Numbered from the stretch's first letter, positions 40,255 to 49,817 are shown. The stretch is DNA of 64,000 bases from Furfurilactobacillus milii (GCF_009864005.1 NZ_WEZQ01000002.1:62001-126000); one strand, 5' to 3'. Made by a program: numbers and translations. Notes: a model not told the origin generated them from the sequence alone.

Positions 40255-41733
40255 ATGTCAATATTAGGTCTTAGCATTCTTTCGCTAGCTCGCTTTCAAT
40301 TCGCGATGACAACCGTCTTCCACTTTTTCTTTGTACCGTTTTCAATCGGTTTAGGATTCGTGGTTGCCATTATGGAAACGAACTACGTTATTCAAAAGAA
40401 GGACATTTATAAGAAAATGACCCAGTTTTGGGGAAAAATTTTCTTACTGTCCTTCGCAGTTGGGGTAGTGACCGGGATCATTCAAGAATTTCAATTCGGG
40501 ATGAACTGGTCACAGTACTCACGCTTCATGGGTGATATTTTTGGTGCGCCACTGGCCATTGAAGCGCTGGCCGCATTCTTCCTGGAATCGACATTCATTG
40601 GACTGTGGATGTTTACCTGGGATCGGTTTAAACCAGTTTGGCACTGTCTGTTTATCTGGTTGACGTCCATTGGTTCAATGCTATCAGCAGTTTGGATCTT
40701 GGCAGCCAACTCATTCATGCAGGATCCTGTCGGATATGCATTGAAAACAGTCAACGGCAACACCAAAGCAGTTATGGTTAGTTTTGCCGACGTGGTTAAG
40801 AACCCAGAATTGTGGCTAGAATTGCCTCATGTACTGTTTGGCGCGTTTTTAACGGCTGCCTTTGTCATTGCTGGGTCATCAGCTTGGCGGATCTTAAAGG
40901 GCAAGAATATCGAATTCTGGCGCAAGAGTATCAAGATTAGTTTGATTGTTGGTTTGGTTGCTGCTATCGGTGTGACTGCCGTTGGGGATAAGCAAACGCA
41001 ATACATCATTAAGAACCAACCAATGAAGTTTGCGGCTACCGAAGGTTTGTACAAAACGACGGGTGACCACGCTTCATGGGCGATTGTTGAAGGCATGGAC
41101 AACAAGGATCACAAGGTTACTTGGAGCATTGAGATTCCTTATGTTTTGAGTATGCTGTCCTATCACAAGCCAAGTGGTGCCGTTACTGGTGCTAATCCGT
41201 TGAACAAGCAGTTGCACAAACAGTATGACAAGAAATTTGGTAAGAACATGAATTACTTTGTTCCGATGCATACTTTGTTCTACAGTTTCCGGATCATGGC
41301 CGTTTCTGCTGGTGTCTTTGCTCTGTTAGCCATCTTAGGATTGTATTGGAACCGCAAGAAGTCTGATCAGATTGTGCGCTATCGTTGGTTCTTGTACATT
41401 TTAGGATTATCTCTATGGCTACCATTCATTGCTAACACAGCCGGTTGGTTTGTCACCGAGTTGGGTCGTTATCCATGGGTTGTTTATGGATTATTGACCA
41501 TTGCCGATGCGGTATCGCCGCACGTTACGGTTGGCTCGTTACTCTTCAGTAATATCATTTACTTCTTGCTGTTTGCCGGCATGGGCGCGGTCATGATTGT
41601 TCTGAGCCACCGTGTTCTAGTCGCTGGACCAGATGCTGATTTGCAAAGTGGTTATGGCGTCAATGACGAAGACAAGCAGGATACGGATGAGAGTGTTGAT
41701 CCGTACGCAAAGGGGGCCTTCAACCATGAGTAG
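40255..41733 (+). CDS. cydA: cytochrome bd quinol oxidase subunit I
   Basis: CydA (492 residues) holds the quinol site and haems b558, b595 and d of the cytochrome bd oxidase in the cytoplasmic membrane. H23 in FHFFFVPFS corresponds to a conserved haem ligand region, and the GRYPWVVYG motif near residue 405 is typical. The quinol loop is of the short type common in Firmicutes. AAGGGGCGAAG precedes the ATG. It overlaps cydB by eight bases. In lactobacilli the oxidase usually needs external haem and a menaquinone. Confidence 0.96.
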   Translation: MSILGLSILSLARFQFAMTTVFHFFFVPFSIGLGFVVAIMETNYVIQKKDIYKKMTQFWGKIFLLSFAVGVVTGIIQEFQFGMNWSQYSRFMGDIFGAPLAIEALAAFFLESTFIGLWMFTWDRFKPVWHCLFIWLTSIGSMLSAVWILAANSFMQDPVGYALKTVNGNTKAVMVSFADVVKNPELWLELPHVLFGAFLTAAFVIAGSSAWRILKGKNIEFWRKSIKISLIVGLVAAIGVTAVGDKQTQYIIKNQPMKFAATEGLYKTTGDHASWAIVEGMDNKDHKVTWSIEIPYVLSMLSYHKPSGAVTGANPLNKQLHKQYDKKFGKNMNYFVPMHTLFYSFRIMAVSAGVFALLAILGLYWNRKKSDQIVRYRWFLYILGLSLWLPFIANTAGWFVTELGRYPWVVYGLLTIADAVSPHVTVGSLLFSNIIYFLLFAGMGAVMIVLSHRVLVAGPDADLQSGYGVNDEDKQDTDESVDPYAKGAFNHE

Positions 41734-42724
41734 CTTACAATTTGTTTGGTTCTTGCTCATTGGCCTGCTGTTCGCCATCTTCTTCTTCCTCGAAGGATTC
41801 GACTTCGGGGTTGGTATGTCGGTGAACACCTTGGCAAACAATGAGAGTGAACGTAATGCGTTAGTTCGTTCCATCGGACCACATTGGGACGGCAATGAAG
41901 TTTACCTGATTACCGCTGGTGGTGCGATGTTTGCATCCTTTGGCGCTTGGTACGCTTCCTTATTTTCCGGTTTCTACGTGATGTTTTTGCTAGTGTTAGT
42001 CGCGTTAATCATGCGTGGTGTTTCATTTGAATTCCGAAACGAAATGCGCACTGATTTTTGGCGTCGGTTCTGGGAGTGGTCACTGACGATTTCGTCGCTT
42101 GCCGCACCATTCTTACTTGGCATGATCTTTACTGATATGGTAAAGGGGATGCCGATCGATGCACAGGGTGATGTCATTGGCCACTTCACTGATTACGTTA
42201 ACTGGTTCTCTATCGTGGGTGGTGTTGCTGTTGCCTTGCTCTGCTACCTTCATGGATTAAACTTTGTTCGTTTGAAGACTGAAGGAACGTTACGTGAGCG
42301 GGCGAGTGCCTGGGGCAAGGTTTTATATCCTGTTCTGTTTGCTGGCGAAGTCGTCTTTGCAATTTTGGTTTACGTCTACACGGATTTCTTCGCGAAGAAA
42401 CCAATTTCAACGTTATTGATTTTAGCAGCCATTGTATTGTTGAGTGTTCTGGCTTATGTGGCCACATTGAAGGATTGGGAAGTAACGTCCTTTATCAGCG
42501 GTGGTTTGACACTGCCGGCTGTTGTCATGTTGCTATTCGTGGGCTTGTTCCCACGCGTCATGGTAGCCAACAATGCGGCTAACAGCATTCTGATCAAAAA
42601 CGCATCAAGTTCAGCATACACATTGAACTTGATGACGTGGATTGCATTATGCATTTTGCCATTTGTCTTGGCTTACCAGATTTGGAGCTATTGGGTCTTT
42701 TACAAACGAATTAAGGCAAATTAG
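41726..42724 (+). CDS. cydB: cytochrome bd quinol oxidase subunit II
   Basis: CydB (332 residues) is the second membrane subunit of cytochrome bd. FFLEGFDFGVGM near residue 20 and GPHWDGNEVYLITAGGAMFA near residue 50 are family signatures. The start is ATG 41726, inside the last codons of cydA, with AAAGGGGG upstream; a longer in-frame opening at 41633 is rejected. A 365-base gap with a structured element then separates it from the transporter genes. Confidence 0.96.
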   Translation: MSSLQFVWFLLIGLLFAIFFFLEGFDFGVGMSVNTLANNESERNALVRSIGPHWDGNEVYLITAGGAMFASFGAWYASLFSGFYVMFLLVLVALIMRGVSFEFRNEMRTDFWRRFWEWSLTISSLAAPFLLGMIFTDMVKGMPIDAQGDVIGHFTDYVNWFSIVGGVAVALLCYLHGLNFVRLKTEGTLRERASAWGKVLYPVLFAGEVVFAILVYVYTDFFAKKPISTLLILAAIVLLSVLAYVATLKDWEVTSFISGGLTLPAVVMLLFVGLFPRVMVANNAANSILIKNASSSAYTLNLMTWIALCILPFVLAYQIWSYWVFYKRIKAN

Positions 42725-42813
42725 TTTTAGGCAGGGTTTGAATGAAGCATTGATTGTTTGGTTTACGGTTGAGGCGATTGCTCATTTAGCGGGAACCGTG
42801 GTGAAGTGTAGCG

Positions 42814-42972
42814 GGTGAGAGACAGAGTTTCGTGAAAGCAATATTACGTGGCAAAGGCCAGGTAATATTGCGGGACGACCTTCGAGACCTGGTTTGAGGG
42901 CTCGAAGTCGAGGTAGAAGACTCCGTGGTTTCCGGAGGCTGAGACCGGTCCCATGAAACGGCGTCCCTCACC
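42814..42972 (-). ncRNA. structured repeat element, copy C
   Basis: This third copy, read on the minus strand, has a closing stem GGTGAGGGAC/GTCTCTCACC with one G·U pair on that strand. Inner helices are GTTTC/GAAAC, CTCCG/CGGAG, CTTCGAG/CTCGAAG and a perfect 10-bp GCAATATTAC/GTAATATTGC. It shares GGGACCGGT, AGCCT, AGTCTT, ACCTCG and GTCGTCC with copy B. It lies between cydB and cydD, antisense to them. The rest of the 42725–43089 gap holds only a 9-base inverted repeat (42756–42764 with 43013–43021) around this copy. Confidence 0.7.
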
Positions 42973-43089
42973 AGCAAAACGGCAGTACCATCACCTGAGC
43001 GTATTCTTATCCAAACCAAACTAAAGTAATCGATGAAACATTGTAGAAACTGACCGAGATGTTGGGAAAAGTTAGGAGTGTAGGATTGA

Positions 43090-44832
43090 ATGATTGATCG
43101 ACGTATCTTTCGCTTGCCCGGCATCACGAAGATGTTAATCGTTCTGGCAGGTTTAGTGTTACTGCAAGCGTTTAGCATTCTCTTTCAAGGTGTGTTCTTA
43201 TCGCGGACGCTGACAGATTTATGGAATCGGGAAGCCGAAACGCGCATTTTATGGCCCGTATTATTGTTTGCGGGCTTTTTTGCGTTAAGACAGATCTTAG
43301 TGATGCTGAAGAATCGGGTAATGCAGCCGTGGGCGGACCAAACGGTGTTTGATCTACGTCAACAGCTGCTACAGAAACTCGTGGCCATTGGTCCCAGCAT
43401 TGTTGCCAAACAGGGAACTGGGAAAGTTGTTACCATGGCACTGGATGGTATGAACCAAGTCAACACTTACTTGATGTTGGTTGTTATTAAGATTTTTGAC
43501 ATGATGATTATTCCGACAGTATTGTTGGTTTACTTATTCTTTTTACGGTGGCAGGAAGCACTGTTCTTGTTAGTTATTTTTCCGGTCATTATTTTATTCA
43601 TGATTATCTTGGGTTATGCAGCCCGTGATAAGGCTAACCGTGAATTTGCCAGTTATACGCAGTTATCGAATAATTTCGTGGATGCATTACGAGGGTTGCC
43701 GACATTAAAACAATTGGGCTTGAGTGAAGCCTATGCTGACAATATTTACGCCGTGTCTGAGGACCACCGTAAGCGGGTGATGGGGACGCTAACAATCGCC
43801 ATTCTGTCAACGTTTGCGCTCGACTTTTTCACGACGCTGTCCATCGCTGTTGTCGCCGTTTTTCTAGGACTTGGCTTAGTCGCGGGCCACATCGCCTTGT
43901 TCCCGGCATTAACCATTCTCATTTTGGCACCAGAGTATTTCTTGCCAATTCGAAACTTTGCCAATGATTATCATGCGACGCTAAACGGGAAAAATGCGTT
44001 GACTGCCGTTCTTGAAGTGTTGAATACGCCAGTGCCAACGGATCGCAATTTGTTGACTGATCAGCAAGCTACGTGGACGCCCGAGAGTCAATTGTGTTTG
44101 GAACACGTTAATTTTGGCTATGACAAGCCCGATGAGACGGCCTTAACCGACATTAGTTTTACAGCGAACGGCTATCAAAAGATTGGTATTATTGGACCCT
44201 CGGGATCAGGAAAGTCAACCTTGATTAATTTACTTGGTGGCTTTTTAACGCCTAATAATCAAAATGCGGGTCGCATTTCGATAAATGGTGTTACAGTACC
44301 ACATCTAAGCCAGCAGGCATGGCAGCGACAGTTCCTTTACATTCCCCAGGCGCCATATTTATTTCATGCGACGTTAGCGGATAACATTAAGTTTTATACA
44401 CCAGACGCCGACGATGCGGCGGTTTCGCAAGCGATTGCCAGCGCTGGGTTGACGGACTGGGTCGCTACGCTACCGAATGGTCTGCAAACAGAAATTGGTG
44501 AAGGTGCCCGTGGTGTTTCGGGCGGACAGGCACAAAGAATCGCTTTAGCACGAGCCTTTTTGGATCAGAGTCGCCGCATTCTATTGTTTGATGAACCAAC
44601 TGCTCATTTGGATATTGAAACGGAAGTTGGCCTCAAAGAAACGATCAAACCAGTGTTTGCTAATCACTTAGTCTTTTTTGCCACTCACCGTTTACACTGG
44701 CTTAATGAAATGGATTATTTGCTGGTGATTGAGCACGGGCGGATTGTGGAACAGGGCACGCCTGACGCACTGGCTAAGCAGAATGGGGCCTATACGGCGC
44801 TTCGTCGTGAAATGGGAGGTGATGCATTGTGA
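43090..44832 (+). CDS. cydD: thiol-exporter ABC half-transporter CydD
   Basis: The 580-residue fused membrane/ATPase protein is one half of the heterodimeric CydDC exporter needed to assemble cytochrome bd, thought to move cysteine or glutathione outward. It has six membrane spans, Walker A GPSGSGKST, signature VSGGQAQRIALARAF and Walker B ILLFDEPTAHLD. The first gene of the pair resembles Escherichia coli CydD; in Bacillus naming it is cydC. Its stop overlaps the next gene's GTG start by four bases. Confidence 0.93.
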   Translation: MIDRRIFRLPGITKMLIVLAGLVLLQAFSILFQGVFLSRTLTDLWNREAETRILWPVLLFAGFFALRQILVMLKNRVMQPWADQTVFDLRQQLLQKLVAIGPSIVAKQGTGKVVTMALDGMNQVNTYLMLVVIKIFDMMIIPTVLLVYLFFLRWQEALFLLVIFPVIILFMIILGYAARDKANREFASYTQLSNNFVDALRGLPTLKQLGLSEAYADNIYAVSEDHRKRVMGTLTIAILSTFALDFFTTLSIAVVAVFLGLGLVAGHIALFPALTILILAPEYFLPIRNFANDYHATLNGKNALTAVLEVLNTPVPTDRNLLTDQQATWTPESQLCLEHVNFGYDKPDETALTDISFTANGYQKIGIIGPSGSGKSTLINLLGGFLTPNNQNAGRISINGVTVPHLSQQAWQRQFLYIPQAPYLFHATLADNIKFYTPDADDAAVSQAIASAGLTDWVATLPNGLQTEIGEGARGVSGGQAQRIALARAFLDQSRRILLFDEPTAHLDIETEVGLKETIKPVFANHLVFFATHRLHWLNEMDYLLVIEHGRIVEQGTPDALAKQNGAYTALRREMGGDAL

Positions 44833-46571
44833 AGGGATTCTTTGATACTTTCAAACACGATTCATGGGTAATGCCTTACCTTCGCAAATATCGCTTCTTG
44901 TTGGCTCTGGTACTATTGCTGGGCTTTTTGACCACTTTTACAGGGTCGGCGCTGATGTTTACCTCGGGGTATCTAATCAGTCGCGCGGCGCAACACCCCT
45001 TTAATATCATGTTGATTTATGCCACTATCGTTCTGGTCCGGGCGTTTGGGATTGCCCGACCATCCTTTAAATATGCTGAGCGTTTAACCAGTCATAACTG
45101 GGTGCTCCGGATTGTGTCTGATTTTCGGAAGAAATTGTACCAATCTGTGGAGCGTGATGCGGTAGCGATTCGTCAACGTCATCAAACGGGGGATATTCTT
45201 GGACTATTAGCTGAAGATATTGCCCATATTGAGAATTTGTACTTACGAACGGTCTTTCCACTTATTGTAGGTTGGCTGCTGTATCTCTTCGTTGTCATTG
45301 CACTGGGGACTTTTAGTTGGCCATTTGCTGCACTGATGGCCTTGTTGTTGGGTGTGATTGTGATTTTGATGCCGTTAGTGTCCGTCGCCTTAAACGGTGC
45401 TCGCGAGTTTCATCAGAAGAAAACACAACAACGCCTGTATACGTCCATGACGGATGCTGTGTTGGGAGTCAGTGACTGGATGATTTCTGGTCGCGAAAAA
45501 GATTTTATGGATCATCAAACGGGTCCGCTGACAGATATGCGTGACTTGCAAACGGCTGACAACAAGTTTCAATGGTGGCGCGATTTAGTTGTTCAGTTAA
45601 TGATTGGCGTTATTGCGGTCGTTATGATTTATTGGGCTGGCAGTTACTTTCAGACTAGTCATCTGGCACTGAACTGGATTGCTGCGTTTGTGTTGGCCAT
45701 TTTCCCAGCCACGGATGCCTTTGCTTCGATTCCCCAGGGTGTTTCAGAATGGCCGGTTTATCAAGATTCAATCAAACGTGTTAACCAGCTGGACCAAAAC
45801 ATTGTGGCGCCAGTTGATCAAACACACCTTGCCGCCGAAGATTTTAAGTCACTGACCATCGATCACGTTGATTTCAAGTATGCAGATGGTCAGCAGGCCG
45901 TGTTGTCCGACATTGATTGGACTATTAACCGTGGTGACAAAGTGGCATTACTCGGACCTTCAGGCACAGGAAAGTCTACTTTGCTGAAGTTAATGCTGGG
46001 AGATGAACAGCCAACCCAGGGGACAGTCAAACTGAATGGCATCACGATTGATAAACTTCAAGATGATCGTGGCAAACTGTTTGGTGTGCTCGATCAACAA
46101 CCATACTTGTTTAATACAACAATTATGAATAACGTGCGTTTGGGCAATCTCTCTGCAACCGATGACCAGGTTAAGGCAGCCATTAAAGCGGTTGAACTGG
46201 ATCAGTTGGTTGAGAAATTGCCAAACGGCTATAATACACTCGTTGAAGAAGCCGGTGCGCGATTCTCTGGTGGAGAGCGTCAGCGTTTTGCGCTTGCTAG
46301 AATTTTATTGCAGGATGCACCGATTATTATCTTGGACGAACCGACTGTTTCACTGGATCCTATCACTGAACATGAGTTGTTAAATACAATCTTTGATTTG
46401 TTGAGAGATAAAACAATCATTTGGGTCACTCATCATTTGGAAGGGATCACACATGTTGATTCGGTTCGTTTTCTTGAACATGGTCAGTTTGAAATGATTG
46501 GCAAACCACATGAGTTGTATCAGACAAGTGACCGGTTTAGAAGCCTTTATGATCTCGACAAAGGTCGCTAA
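44829..46571 (+). CDS. cydC: thiol-exporter ABC half-transporter CydC
   Basis: This 580-residue partner of CydD begins with a short polar lead and six membrane spans (TGSALMFTSGYLISRAAQHP is CydC-like), followed by an ATPase domain with GPSGTGKST, FSGGERQRFALARIL and IIILDEPTVSLD. The start GTG at 44829 overlaps cydD. It is called cydD in Bacillus naming. A hairpin terminator follows about 90 bases later. Confidence 0.93.
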   Translation: MKGFFDTFKHDSWVMPYLRKYRFLLALVLLLGFLTTFTGSALMFTSGYLISRAAQHPFNIMLIYATIVLVRAFGIARPSFKYAERLTSHNWVLRIVSDFRKKLYQSVERDAVAIRQRHQTGDILGLLAEDIAHIENLYLRTVFPLIVGWLLYLFVVIALGTFSWPFAALMALLLGVIVILMPLVSVALNGAREFHQKKTQQRLYTSMTDAVLGVSDWMISGREKDFMDHQTGPLTDMRDLQTADNKFQWWRDLVVQLMIGVIAVVMIYWAGSYFQTSHLALNWIAAFVLAIFPATDAFASIPQGVSEWPVYQDSIKRVNQLDQNIVAPVDQTHLAAEDFKSLTIDHVDFKYADGQQAVLSDIDWTINRGDKVALLGPSGTGKSTLLKLMLGDEQPTQGTVKLNGITIDKLQDDRGKLFGVLDQQPYLFNTTIMNNVRLGNLSATDDQVKAAIKAVELDQLVEKLPNGYNTLVEEAGARFSGGERQRFALARILLQDAPIIILDEPTVSLDPITEHELLNTIFDLLRDKTIIWVTHHLEGITHVDSVRFLEHGQFEMIGKPHELYQTSDRFRSLYDLDKGR

Positions 46572-46662
46572 AACATGATTTAAAACAGTACGTTAAGATT
46601 GTGTTGTTAATGGCAAAAATCGAGATGCACGATTGCTTTGAAAATAAGTTGCATGCTAAAGA

Positions 46663-46696
46663 CACCTTATTCTGGATGACGGAATAAGGTGCTTTT
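46663..46696 (+). terminator. terminator of the cyd genes
   Basis: CACCTTATTC (46663–46672) and GAATAAGGTG (46682–46691) form a 10-bp stem, followed by CTTTT. The T tract is short, so it may be inefficient. Confidence 0.7.
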
Positions 46697-46787
46697 AGTG
46701 TGCAGTGTTTTTAAGACTCAGAACAAACGACTAGGCGTTTAATAAGCGTACTGATAATGGATAGTGATTCATTTTGAATAAATCGCG

Positions 46788-46793
46788 TATAAT
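46788..46793 (+). promoter_or_regulatory. -10 box ahead of the MoxR/VWA genes
   Basis: A perfect TATAAT lies 59 bases before the first gene. No convincing -35 hexamer stands at the proper distance, so activator dependence or chance is possible. Confidence 0.35.
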
Positions 46794-46852
46794 ATGACCT
46801 AAACGTAGCGGTCTTTTTATAAAATTATGAGTTTTAGCAGAGGAGGGATTGT

Positions 46853-48025
46853 GTGGCTCTTTCATTTAACGCATTGATGGATGCAGTACCGATTGTAATT
46901 AAGGCTGGCAATGTGCCAAATATTGTTGGCGAGGCTGGGATTGGCAAGTCGGCTTTAGTGGCAGCCGTCGCGCAAAAGATGAGTGCGCAACTCTTTACGA
47001 CGGTTGTCAGCCTGTCTGAAAAGGGTGATCTAGCAATCCCAGTGCCACCATTAACGGCAGATAGCTTCATTCAAACGGACCAGTATGGACGTTTGGCCGA
47101 CGTTCAGTATGGTTACGCGCACACGTTGGTGGCCATCATTCAATATGCGGAACAGCATCCGGAAAAGCCGATTATTTGGTTCCTCGATGAATTTAACCGT
47201 GGCACCCAGGCCGTTCAAAGCGAGCTAATGAACCTAGTGTTACAACGACAGATTAATGATTTGGTGCTACCACAGCAGGTTAAGCTCGTATTGGCTGAAA
47301 ATCCGGACTCACAAATGCAAGGTTTTGCTGATTCGCTGTACGGTGTTACGGCCGGTGATGATGCCATTAAGGACCGCACCACCCGGCTAGTGATGAGTGC
47401 CAGTACACCAGATTGGTTAGTCTGGGCGCAGCAAACTGATGGTACCGGGAATCCTAATATTATTCAGCCAGTGCGCGATTATTTGATGCAACAGCCAAAT
47501 GATTTGCGACCACTGCAAAACGATGAGGATGTTTATCCAACACCACGGGCATGGCAACGCGTGTCAACTAATTTATCGCAATTAGATGACGCGCCTAAGG
47601 AAGTTCGACAAGCACTTCAGTTTGACATCATCACAGGTGATTTAGGCGAAACAGTAGGTGCTAAATTTAATCAATTTTTGACTCGGGGGCTCACCGTCAC
47701 TGATTTGTTTAAACATGCGGATACGGATGCTATTCCTGACGAACAAGTTAATGCTGCTTTTACTGCCTTATCAGTTGGCGAACAGCAGTCGTTACTGATT
47801 GCGGCAGGAAAATTGACTGAGATGCCGTTAACCACGGGCATCTACGCTGCTAGGTGGCGGAGCTTGATGCAACAACTTCCCGTCGACGGCCAGTTTGCCG
47901 TGGTCAATTCGTTGGGCCAGCAAAATGGTTGGCTGATTGCACTGCAACAAGCTACTGACGAAGCTTCAAAGACACTAGCTAAAACGGTGTTGAATATTAT
48001 GAACGGCCAGGCCTTTAATGCATGA
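46853..48025 (+). CDS. MoxR-type AAA+ ATPase
   Basis: This 390-residue protein is an AAA+ ATPase of the MoxR kind, which acts as a chaperone for a partner carrying a VWA domain. Walker A is GEAGIGKS (26–33), Walker B is FLDEFNRG (about 110–117) and sensor 1 is in KLVLAENPD. It begins with GTG behind AGGAGGG. Its end overlaps the start of a VWA protein by four bases, supporting a joint function. The target is unknown. Confidence 0.88.
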   Translation: MALSFNALMDAVPIVIKAGNVPNIVGEAGIGKSALVAAVAQKMSAQLFTTVVSLSEKGDLAIPVPPLTADSFIQTDQYGRLADVQYGYAHTLVAIIQYAEQHPEKPIIWFLDEFNRGTQAVQSELMNLVLQRQINDLVLPQQVKLVLAENPDSQMQGFADSLYGVTAGDDAIKDRTTRLVMSASTPDWLVWAQQTDGTGNPNIIQPVRDYLMQQPNDLRPLQNDEDVYPTPRAWQRVSTNLSQLDDAPKEVRQALQFDIITGDLGETVGAKFNQFLTRGLTVTDLFKHADTDAIPDEQVNAAFTALSVGEQQSLLIAAGKLTEMPLTTGIYAARWRSLMQQLPVDGQFAVVNSLGQQNGWLIALQQATDEASKTLAKTVLNIMNGQAFNA

Positions 48026-49419
48026 GTGGCATTAACATCAACCAAGCATTGCAACAATTTCATCAACAAACGAAGGTAAACCGAAACGAAAGTGAGCAGG
48101 TCTTACAGGCGGCTATTATGCGTTTGCTACAGCAGCAACCTGTTTACGGACAGCTAATCGCTCAGTTACCGCGGCAACACGTGACGACGCCTTCAGAAGA
48201 ATTAAAGGATGAACAGCGCGCGTTTGCGCCATTATTCGGCTTGGCATGGTCACAATCGACACTCATATTGCGCGTTAATGATTGTCACTGGCAACAAGCG
48301 CAAAATGAAGGGGTGTTGCTGGCATTACTAGTTCATGAGGCCTTGCATCTGTTATGGCAACATCCGTTGCGTTACTTACATGAATCAGGGCAAAACGTCG
48401 ATATCGCTACTGATGTTGCAATCAATCAGGTAATGACCACACAGATCCCGGGCGCCTGGACACTTGGGTGGTTGAACCAACGTTTACAACGCCAATTACC
48501 GAGTAACGCTGATTCCGCCGTTTATTTAGCCGCTTTGAACAAGGTCAATGCGGACTCCACAAATCATGACCATACGAACAGTAAAACATTGTCATCATCA
48601 CAAGGGTCAACAACAGATAAAAATTTATCCGCACAAGTTCGCTACACAGATGGGACGGGGCGACAGCAAGATGAACATTTTAACGAACCAAAGCGTAATG
48701 AACCACACCTCGCTGATAGTCACGACGGCTGGGCCAGTTCGTTGGTAAACGATGAGTTAGCCCGTACTAATTTGCGTCAACGAATTAATCAGGCGTTAGC
48801 GCGAACTACACCTACTCAACGCGGAAAGTTGCCGAGTAGTGTTCAGGCAAAGTTGGCTAGTTTTGCACAACAACGCGCGCAGTTGCCATGGACCGCAATA
48901 TTAAGCAAATTAATCGGCACCGTGCCACATGGCAAACAGGATAGCCGAGCAAGATTCAATCGTCGTCAACCACAGCGCATGGCACTGCCCGGGCAAATAG
49001 CGAGAAGACGGGTCACTGTTACGGCCTTTATTGATGAATCCGCATCGATTTCAACGCAGACGACCATTCGGTTCATCAATGAATTGACTGGTTTAACGCG
49101 TGCATATGAACTGGCACTCACTGTCTTTCCGTTTGATGCTGCGGTTCACGATCCCATCACATTGTCATCGTCCTCACAGGTTGCCGAAAAACTGCATGCA
49201 CGCCAGGTTGGTGGAGGCACAAGCTTTCAAAGTATTTTCGACTACTTAAAGCATGACCGTTTGCGTACACCGACATCACTCATTGTCATATTGACGGACG
49301 GTGAGGGTGAAACAAATATTGATGCACACGGTTATCATCGCGTTTTATGGGTATTAGTTGGTCAGCAAGAATTGAGTGTGCAAACGCCGCCAGGTTGGGT
49401 GGCAAATATTAACGAGTAA
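48022..49419 (+). CDS. metallopeptidase-like and VWA domain protein
   Basis: The 465-residue protein joins two parts. The N-terminal part carries H105-E-A-L-H109 with a further H114 and a downstream TDVAIN, the arrangement of a zinc-metallopeptidase-like domain (predicted DUF2201 type). After a polar linker (about 175–240) comes a VWA-like domain with the MIDAS residues D338, S340 and S342 (DESAS), GGGTSF and TDGEGE. MoxR–VWA pairs are known to work as chaperone and metal-dependent scaffold. Whether the HExxH site is active is untested. Confidence 0.82.
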   Translation: MSGININQALQQFHQQTKVNRNESEQVLQAAIMRLLQQQPVYGQLIAQLPRQHVTTPSEELKDEQRAFAPLFGLAWSQSTLILRVNDCHWQQAQNEGVLLALLVHEALHLLWQHPLRYLHESGQNVDIATDVAINQVMTTQIPGAWTLGWLNQRLQRQLPSNADSAVYLAALNKVNADSTNHDHTNSKTLSSSQGSTTDKNLSAQVRYTDGTGRQQDEHFNEPKRNEPHLADSHDGWASSLVNDELARTNLRQRINQALARTTPTQRGKLPSSVQAKLASFAQQRAQLPWTAILSKLIGTVPHGKQDSRARFNRRQPQRMALPGQIARRRVTVTAFIDESASISTQTTIRFINELTGLTRAYELALTVFPFDAAVHDPITLSSSSQVAEKLHARQVGGGTSFQSIFDYLKHDRLRTPTSLIVILTDGEGETNIDAHGYHRVLWVLVGQQELSVQTPPGWVANINE

Positions 49420-49432
49420 GGAGAACAAGTTC

Positions 49433-49732
49433 ATGGCCGCAGTTATAATGACAGATGCAGATTGGCAAGACTACTTAAACAAAACCCCGCGCGCCATCCG
49501 TGCAGTGAGTTTGTTGACGGATCAATGGCAATCGGTATTGGTCGACAATCCACTGTTCATTTCTATGATAAGTATTGCTGATTTAGTTTATGCTAACCGA
49601 CTTGCTGTTAATGAGGTACAGCCAAACGTTGAATGGCCGCTCGATACGTACGCACATCGCCAACAATTTCGGCGGCACTACGCCCGCTACTTAACGCCTG
49701 ATAGTAATACGTGGCTGAAGCGGGAGGATTAA
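49433..49732 (+). CDS. small protein following the MoxR–VWA pair
   Basis: This 99-residue protein has no recognised motif. It is mostly helical by appearance and rich in aromatic and charged residues (DADWQDYL near the start, RRHYARYL near the end). The start is ATG 49433 with AAGGAG upstream, 13 bases after the VWA gene stop; an earlier in-frame ATG within that gene is rejected. Position suggests co-expression with the MoxR–VWA genes. Confidence 0.7.
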   Translation: MAAVIMTDADWQDYLNKTPRAIRAVSLLTDQWQSVLVDNPLFISMISIADLVYANRLAVNEVQPNVEWPLDTYAHRQQFRRHYARYLTPDSNTWLKRED

Positions 49733-49758
49733 GGGGTAAGCAGGATTTGAACTAAAAC

Positions 49759-49799
49759 AACCGCCAACGAATTGTAAAAAATCGTTGGCGGTTATTTTT
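49759..49799 (+). terminator. terminator after the MoxR–VWA operon
   Basis: AACCGCCAACGA and TCGTTGGCGGTT form a perfect 12-bp stem around an A-rich loop, followed by ATTTTT. It lies between convergent genes and may also act leftward. Confidence 0.88.
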
Positions 49800-49817
49800 G
49801 GGATTTAAAGCTTCGTG

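Noticed and set aside
4985-42972. Element copies A–C as a CRISPR array or MITE
   Set aside because: There are no regular repeats with spacers, and the ends differ between copies with no evident target duplications.
42786-43178. Minus-strand open frame of 130 codons across copy C and the cydD start
   Set aside because: It runs through a structured element and into the 5' end of a firm gene on the other strand, with no ribosome site.
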